Part shown: positions 10,997 through 11,973 of the stretch, piece by piece
Numbering within the stretch: the first letter of the stretch is position 1
How the letters are laid out: the number at the start of each line of letters is the position of its first letter
Position numbers and translations under genes: made by a program
From: Desulfobulbus sp.
GTDB taxonomy: Bacteria > Desulfobacterota > Desulfobulbia > Desulfobulbales > Desulfobulbaceae
Assembly (NCBI GenBank): GCA_028684915.1
Contig: JAQUEZ010000186.1
Span: forward strand, 1-11,973
Reading direction: 5' to 3'
DNA length: 11,973 bases
The notes under the pieces: generated by a model
What the model saw: the letters and a program-made list of their open reading frames with translations, nothing else
The model's database searches: none
Told to the model about the DNA's origin: nothing

Positions 10997-11918
10997 ATGG
11001 GCAACCGAATACCTGAAATTTGCAGAGCAAAATTTCGTCAAAAATACTTTTGAAGAAAAGCGCTTTGCATTTCGTCAGCTTTTTTCTTTCTCTGGAATTC
11101 ATTCTTCCGATTCCGTTGAAAAGTTGACTGCACACAAAGCGCAACAGGCTTTACAGGTTCAAGTTGTCAAGCGCTCTGGTAACGCTGCCAACAAAGATAG
11201 AAAAAATCTTTGTGCTGCCTGGGCCTGGGGGGTCAAATTTCTCGAACTTCCTGAGGTGAATCCTTTTTCAAAGGTTGAAAAATTCGCTTCCGAACGTCAC
11301 GAAAGGCATGTTCCGACGCTCGATGATTTTTGGACAGCCTTTCGCATTGTGGAAGATGATCAGGATCGGCTCATGCTCTATTGCTATTTGCAGACAGGAG
11401 CCCGCCGGGATGAAATTTTTCGTCTTGTTTGGTCTGATGTTGACTTCTTCGGCAAAAGAATTCGTCTGTCCTGGCGCAAGAACAAAGTTGGTGAATGGCG
11501 TTCGCAATGGCTAGGCGTCAAGGACGATCTGATTCAATGGCTCTTGAAGCATAAAAAGAAACGGCCATTGGTTCTTGAAACTGACAATGTTTTTATCAGC
11601 CATCAAAACATGGCCTATGAATATCGCCAGCATTGGTTGAGACGGATTTGCAAGAGGGCAGGGGTTGAGCCTTTCGGGTTTCATGGGATCAGGCATTTGT
11701 TTGCCTCGATCCTTGCCGGGCAAAATGTGCCGCTTGTTGAGATTCAATACATGCTTCGCCATACCAGCTTGGCAACGACTCAACGGTACATTCATCGGCT
11801 GAAAAAAGAAAACCGGGAAGTGCTCGCGGCGCTTCCCGGCTTAATGGATTCTGAGAAAAGTCCTTTAAAAGTCCTTCAAGGTGATTCTCAAAATTTGAAA
11901 CAATCAGCAAGTAGCTGA
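10821..11918 (+). CDS. int: Tyrosine recombinase (phage integrase), 365 aa
   Basis: This catalyses site-specific integration at and excision from the tRNA-Glu 3' end. The N-terminus (about 10-45, WTGQRMVHGKRQRRSF) resembles the arm-binding domain, residues about 53-140 the core-binding helical domain and 160-330 the catalytic domain. Catalytic residues are R195 (TGARRDE), H288-x-x-R291 (HGIRH), H314 (LRHTS) and Y323 (TTQRYIH). All are present, so it should be active. GAGG lies about 9 nt upstream. Its 5' end overlaps xis. It ends 8 nt before attR. The last codons contain one of the candidate arm-type repeats. It is homologous to the partial integrase at 1-651. Confidence 0.93.
   Translation: MAYKNYNNNKDKFPWTGQRMVHGKRQRRSFLTKKEALLWESEQLPSLAGQKTLTVSLLEWATEYLKFAEQNFVKNTFEEKRFAFRQLFSFSGIHSSDSVEKLTAHKAQQALQVQVVKRSGNAANKDRKNLCAAWAWGVKFLELPEVNPFSKVEKFASERHERHVPTLDDFWTAFRIVEDDQDRLMLYCYLQTGARRDEIFRLVWSDVDFFGKRIRLSWRKNKVGEWRSQWLGVKDDLIQWLLKHKKKRPLVLETDNVFISHQNMAYEYRQHWLRRICKRAGVEPFGFHGIRHLFASILAGQNVPLVEIQYMLRHTSLATTQRYIHRLKKENREVLAALPGLMDSEKSPLKVLQGDSQNLKQSASS
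11850..11880 (+). repeat. Candidate integrase arm-type repeats, right end
   Basis: TCCTTTA (11861-11867) and TCCTTCA (11872-11878), 11 bp apart, are preceded by AAAAG and TCTG, mirroring 811-840. They lie within the 3' end of the integrase gene, about 48 bp from the attR core. In the circular phage the two pairs would flank the core on both sides in the same orientation. Confidence 0.5.
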
Positions 11919-11920
11919 TT
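11902..11920. terminator. Hairpin at the end of the integrase gene
   Basis: AATCAGC-AAGTA-GCTGATT forms a 7-bp stem overlapping the integrase stop. On the minus strand it follows the tRNA 3' end and is followed by a T-rich stretch, so it may terminate tRNA transcription after integration, replacing the stronger hairpin at 642-671. It is a modest stem. Confidence 0.45.
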
Positions 11921-11925
11921 TACTG

Positions 11926-11973
11926 TGGTGACCCCAAGGGGACTCGAACCCCTGTTGCCGGCGTGAGAGGCCA
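11926..11973 (-). tRNA. tRNA-Glu(CTC), 3' half, continues past the window; also attR
   Basis: Read on the minus strand, the window end contains the anticodon loop CTCTCAC (anticodon CTC at 11967-11965), anticodon stem strand GCCGG, T-arm AGGGG-TTCGAGT-CCCCT, acceptor strand TGGGGTC, A and CCA. The 5' half lies beyond base 11973, so whether the gene is complete cannot be seen here. Bases 11926-11972 are identical to attL, so the prophage would restore an intact tRNA 3' end at this side. The base after the repeat differs (A here, G at 727). Confidence 0.88.

Larger units (their letters stand above)
680..11972. mobile_element. Integrated filamentous phage (inovirus-type prophage), complete between attL and attR
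   Basis: Both ends carry the same 47-bp sequence, the 3' half of a tRNA-Glu. Between them is a coherent filamentous-phage gene set: CI-like repressor on the minus strand, and on the plus strand small ssDNA-binding and membrane proteins, two coat-like proteins, Zot ATPase, adsorption protein, DUF2523-like protein, Rolling-circle Rep, Xis and Int. One att copy plus the interior gives a circular form of about 11,246 bp, larger than the Ff phages but within the range known for inovirus-like prophages. The integrase gene abuts attR, as is usual for tRNA-targeting elements. No disrupted core gene is seen, so it may be functional. Family assignment rests on Zot, coat and Rep; host is not determinable from the sequence alone. 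Confidence 0.9.

Noticed and set aside
680..11972. XerC/XerD dif-type integration as in CTX-like phages
   Set aside because: The ends are a 47-bp tRNA 3' half and the phage has its own integrase and excisionase, so dif use is not needed; no 28-bp dif-like site was recognised at the borders.
1..11973. CRISPR array, rRNA or insertion sequence
   Set aside because: No regularly spaced repeats with spacers, no rRNA-like sequence and no transposase or IS-type terminal repeats were seen.

Overview
The window is almost entirely one integrated filamentous phage (inovirus-type prophage) of about 11.2 kb, inserted in the 3' half of a tRNA-Glu(CTC) gene. A 47-bp perfect direct repeat (680-726 and 11926-11972), which is the tRNA 3' end including CCA, marks its two ends. 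The gene style, the CI-type repressor and the moderate GC content resemble prophages of sulfate-reducing Desulfobacterota (Desulfovibrio-like). That host guess is inference only. The last residues of a second, related tyrosine integrase lie immediately left of attL, so a second element appears to sit in tandem at the same tRNA.

Layout. (1) 1-671: 3' part of the neighbouring element's integrase, then a strong hairpin terminator. (2) 680-726: attL. (3) 727-2685, minus strand, AT-rich: the lysogeny arm, with a CI-like repressor, two paralogous membrane-anchored DUF4124-like proteins, a small membrane protein, and a frameshifted scrap of a second repressor copy. (4) 2686-2760: divergent control region with two perfect 14-bp palindromes around a sigma70-like promoter. 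(5) 2777-4185: early small genes. These are an unknown 70-aa protein, a membrane protein, a zinc-ribbon protein whose gene contains a 48-nt near-perfect hairpin, a probable ssDNA-binding protein and three tiny membrane proteins linked by ATGA overlaps. (6) 4228-7643: virion and assembly module, with two coat-like proteins, a Zot/pI ATPase, a secreted Cys-rich protein, a pIII-like adsorption protein, a pVI-like (DUF2523-like) membrane protein and a 39-aa membrane peptide. (7) 7640-8824: small zinc-ribbon and hypothetical proteins and a DUF4417 protein. (8) 8821-11918: rolling-circle Rep, a 56-aa protein, excisionase and integrase, abutting attR.

Together this is a self-contained temperate filamentous phage. 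Int and Xis act on att sites with matching arm-type repeats near both ends. The repressor probably blocks the rightward promoter. Rep with the ssDNA-binding protein would make and coat single-stranded genomes, and Zot with the membrane proteins would extrude virions. The least understood parts are the duplicated DUF4124 lysogeny genes, the apparently split Zot, the twin coat genes, the DUF4417 gene and the intragenic hairpin.
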